A program made the translations under genes and the position numbers. 64,000 bases of DNA from G963678445 sp963678445 (GTDB lineage: Bacteria; Hydrogenedentota; Hydrogenedentia; Hydrogenedentales; G963678445): positions 4,774,001 through 4,838,000 of the forward strand of contig OY782877.1 in NCBI GenBank assembly GCA_963678445.1, in the 5' to 3' direction. This document shows, piece by piece, positions 62,255-64,000 of this stretch; within the stretch, counting starts at the first letter, position 1; every line of letters begins with the position of its first letter. The notes below the pieces were generated by a model. The model was not told where the DNA came from and searched no databases. It was given only the letters and a program-made list of their open reading frames with translations.

Positions 62255-63952
62255 ATGAAACAGTTCTTATTTGTGACCTTTTTTGTAGCATGCAGCACAC
62301 TCACACAACCCGTCCTCGCTTTTGATGGCGGAGATGGAAGCAGTGGAAATCCTTATCTGGTATCGACCGCAGCACATCTGGATAATGTTAGAAACCATCT
62401 AGAGGCCCATTTCCTACAAACAGCCGATATTGATATCAGCGGCTATGCAAACTGGGTGCCGATTGGAGAGCCCCTAGGCCTTGGGTTTCAGGGGACATAT
62501 GATGGACAAGGACGCATAATATCCGGCCTGACCATCAACCGACCACTGGAATTATGTTTGGGTTTATTTTGCCTCCTTGAAAATCCAGGGGTAATCCGCA
62601 ACACCAACCTAACAAACTGCACCGTATTAGGCTTCCAAGCAGTAGGTACACTTTTGGGGGGAAACTACGATGGAACTGTCGAAAACTGTAGTACGGCAGG
62701 AAGAGTGGAAGCACGTGACTGGTATGTCGGCGGCTTAACCGGCGTAAATATGGATGGAACGATTAAAAATTCTTTCTCTTCATGTAGCGTCACGGCGACC
62801 AATACGGTGATTGCAGAGCCCTACCCGGAAAAAGCGGGGGGATTCGTAGGCGCAGTATACAGTAGCGGCACTATAACCAATTGCTATGCCACAGGAAACG
62901 TGATCTCAGAAAATGCAGCAGGGGGATTTGTAGGGGATGCACATGGTGATAGCACCATAACCAACTGCTATGCCACAGGAAACGTGATCGCTCACAACAA
63001 ACGAGCAGGGGGATTTGTGGGCACCGCATTTGGAAACAGCAGCATACGCAATTGCTACGCCCGGGGAAACGCAACTGCACAAAACAATCAGGCAGGCGGA
63101 TTCTGTGGCGAAAATGCAAGCACAATTGAATACTGCTATTCGACAGGAACACCGTCTACGCCGGGCGCCGATATCGGCGGATTCTGTGGGTTAGACATCA
63201 GCGGAACCTATACCGCATGTTTTTATGACAGTACCCTCGCTGGATACACGGATTCGGGTAAAGGGGAACCTCTACCTACATCTTACCTGAAAGTGCGGAC
63301 ACCCTTCCTCAATGCGGACTGGGATTTCATCGCTGAAACCACGAACGGAACTGACGATTTTTGGAATATCGACTACTGCCAAACCCTCAACGCGGGCTAT
63401 CCCTACCTCGTTATGGAACGAGCGCATCACGTCATCACCTATGCAACCGATGGCACCGTGGGCGCAACCCTGGACGGACCCACATGCCAAGCAGTACTGA
63501 ATGCCGGAACCTGTGCCCCGGTAATCGCAGTCGCCCCCCCAAGTCAGCATTTTGCTCAATGGAGCGATGGCTCCACTAACAATCCGCGTACCGATACAAA
63601 CTTGGCCAGCGACCTAGATGTAACGGCATACTTTGAAGTCAATGAGTACTTGCTAACCTACATTGCAGGAGCAAATGGTTCCATTACAGGAGAATCTCAT
63701 CAAACTGTTACCCATGGTGGAAATGGTGCAAGCGTCGAGGCTATTCCCGACCAAGGCTACAAATTTGTGCACTGGAGTGACGGCTCCACCACCAATCCAC
63801 GTACCGATACAAACTTGGCCAGCGACCTTACCGTCGTAGCAAACTTTGCTGAAATACCCATGCCTGTAACTGGAAAAACCGGGCTACTGCTAAGCATTTT
63901 CCTACTGCTACTACTAGGTGCACTCGCGTTGAAAAAGGCAAAAAAAGCGTAG
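62255..63952 (+). CDS. GLUG-repeat surface protein with sorting tail
   Basis: A 565-residue exported protein; AAGGA before the ATG, signal peptide ending TQPVLAF. After the GSSGNPYLVSTAAHLDNVRN opening come several GLUG-type repeats, e.g. GGFVGAVYSSGTITNCYATG, GGFVGDAHGDSTITNCYATG, GGFVGTAFGNSSIRNCYARG (~195-290). Two Flg_new_2/InlB-like repeats with HFAQWSDGSTNNPRTDTNLA and KFVHWSDGSTTNPRTDTNLA follow. The tail is MPVTGKTGLLL, helix, LKKAKKA, closest of the four in this window to IPTL-CTERM. GLUG proteins act as adhesins or IgA-peptidase-like surface repeats; role here unknown. The near-identical DNA in the repeats may recombine. Confidence 0.85.
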   Translation: MKQFLFVTFFVACSTLTQPVLAFDGGDGSSGNPYLVSTAAHLDNVRNHLEAHFLQTADIDISGYANWVPIGEPLGLGFQGTYDGQGRIISGLTINRPLELCLGLFCLLENPGVIRNTNLTNCTVLGFQAVGTLLGGNYDGTVENCSTAGRVEARDWYVGGLTGVNMDGTIKNSFSSCSVTATNTVIAEPYPEKAGGFVGAVYSSGTITNCYATGNVISENAAGGFVGDAHGDSTITNCYATGNVIAHNKRAGGFVGTAFGNSSIRNCYARGNATAQNNQAGGFCGENASTIEYCYSTGTPSTPGADIGGFCGLDISGTYTACFYDSTLAGYTDSGKGEPLPTSYLKVRTPFLNADWDFIAETTNGTDDFWNIDYCQTLNAGYPYLVMERAHHVITYATDGTVGATLDGPTCQAVLNAGTCAPVIAVAPPSQHFAQWSDGSTNNPRTDTNLASDLDVTAYFEVNEYLLTYIAGANGSITGESHQTVTHGGNGASVEAIPDQGYKFVHWSDGSTTNPRTDTNLASDLTVVANFAEIPMPVTGKTGLLLSIFLLLLLGALALKKAKKA

Positions 63953-63975
63953 GGATAGCTTCCAAAGTGCTCCAA

Positions 63976-64000
63976 AAATAAATGTTCCTACGGTCAGGGA
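63976..64000 (-). repeat. Family-1 repeat, start of an inverted copy cut by the window end
   Basis: TTCCTACGGTCAGGGA at the window edge matches the beginning of inverted units (TGCGGTCAGGGACGG). Confidence 0.5.

Noticed and set aside
62870..63100. Tandem DNA repeat in the GLUG gene as a mobile or phase-variable element
   Set aside because: The repetition is explained by in-frame protein repeats; no short slippage tract or recombinase is visible.
1408..64000. CRISPR array from the repeated hairpin units
   Set aside because: Units are far apart, of variable length and in both orientations, with no regular spacers and no cas genes.

Overview
The window reads as a chromosomal segment of a Gram-negative bacterium of the PVC superphylum, most like the Lentisphaerota/Kiritimatiellota side. 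No rRNA gene is present to prove this. The inference rests on combined traits. Outer-membrane genes are present (KdsD, an NeuA/KdsC-like fusion, Lnt, secretin-domain proteins, a lipoprotein). There is a prepilin-type protein with an H-X9-DG motif, and several secreted proteins carry an IPTL-CTERM-like C-terminal tail. There are many secreted carbohydrate-active proteins (a GH172/DUF2961 enzyme, GH42-like enzymes, two Gfo/Idh/MocA oxidoreductases), and the glycyl-tRNA synthetase is of the single-chain type. I describe 47 protein genes and see no tRNA, rRNA, CRISPR array or insertion sequence.

Layout. 0.1-4 kb: sugar/LPS genes (DegT aminotransferase, NeuA-like/KdsC-like fusion, arabinose-5-phosphate isomerase). 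4.2-7.8 kb: a secreted SGNH-hydrolase/Ig protein and a metallophosphoesterase. 7.8-15.5 kb: a cluster around a clear cobalamin riboswitch with its own sigma70-type promoter. Downstream lie two large surface proteins with related N-terminal domains (one with a probable beta-propeller) and a prepilin-like protein; a small membrane-anchored secreted protein is divergent. 15.4-27.4 kb (minus strand): PAS sensor protein, FAD disulfide reductase, secreted GH42-like protein, MurJ, Lnt, then an operon of a TPR lipoprotein and two short secretin-core proteins, preceded by a small exported protein. 28.5-31.3 kb: a sigma-70 factor, then an AT-rich two-gene cassette (DUF5343 plus a Swt1-like HEPN protein) that looks acquired. 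31.3-35.5 kb (minus): GH-like protein, KDPG aldolase, and an anti-sigma-antagonist/anti-sigma-kinase pair. 35.7-46.4 kb (plus): HDAC-like deacetylase, GlyRS, methyltransferase, RsgA, CaCA antiporter, then ybaB-fmt-rsmB-PASTA and rpe. 46.6-49 kb (minus): SGNH protein, alpha/beta hydrolase, SCP2 protein. 49.5-62.1 kb (plus): GH172, a tiny membrane protein, a 1144-residue secreted protein, two Gfo/Idh/MocA oxidoreductases around a parvulin, a DUF2339 membrane protein and a CCA-adding/poly(A) polymerase family enzyme. 62.3-64 kb: a GLUG-repeat surface protein.

Three cross-cutting patterns stand out. First, two families of intergenic palindromic repeats (about 120 and 105 bp, three hairpins each) recur across the window, often starting at a stop codon, and in three places occur next to each other. 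Second, four surface proteins share a C-terminal tail (hydrophobic residue-Pro, then Thr/Gly six residues later, hydrophobic helix, basic end) that resembles but departs from IPTL-CTERM. Third, the B12-riboswitch cluster lacks any transporter in the window yet controls surface proteins, which makes it a candidate cobalamin-capture system.
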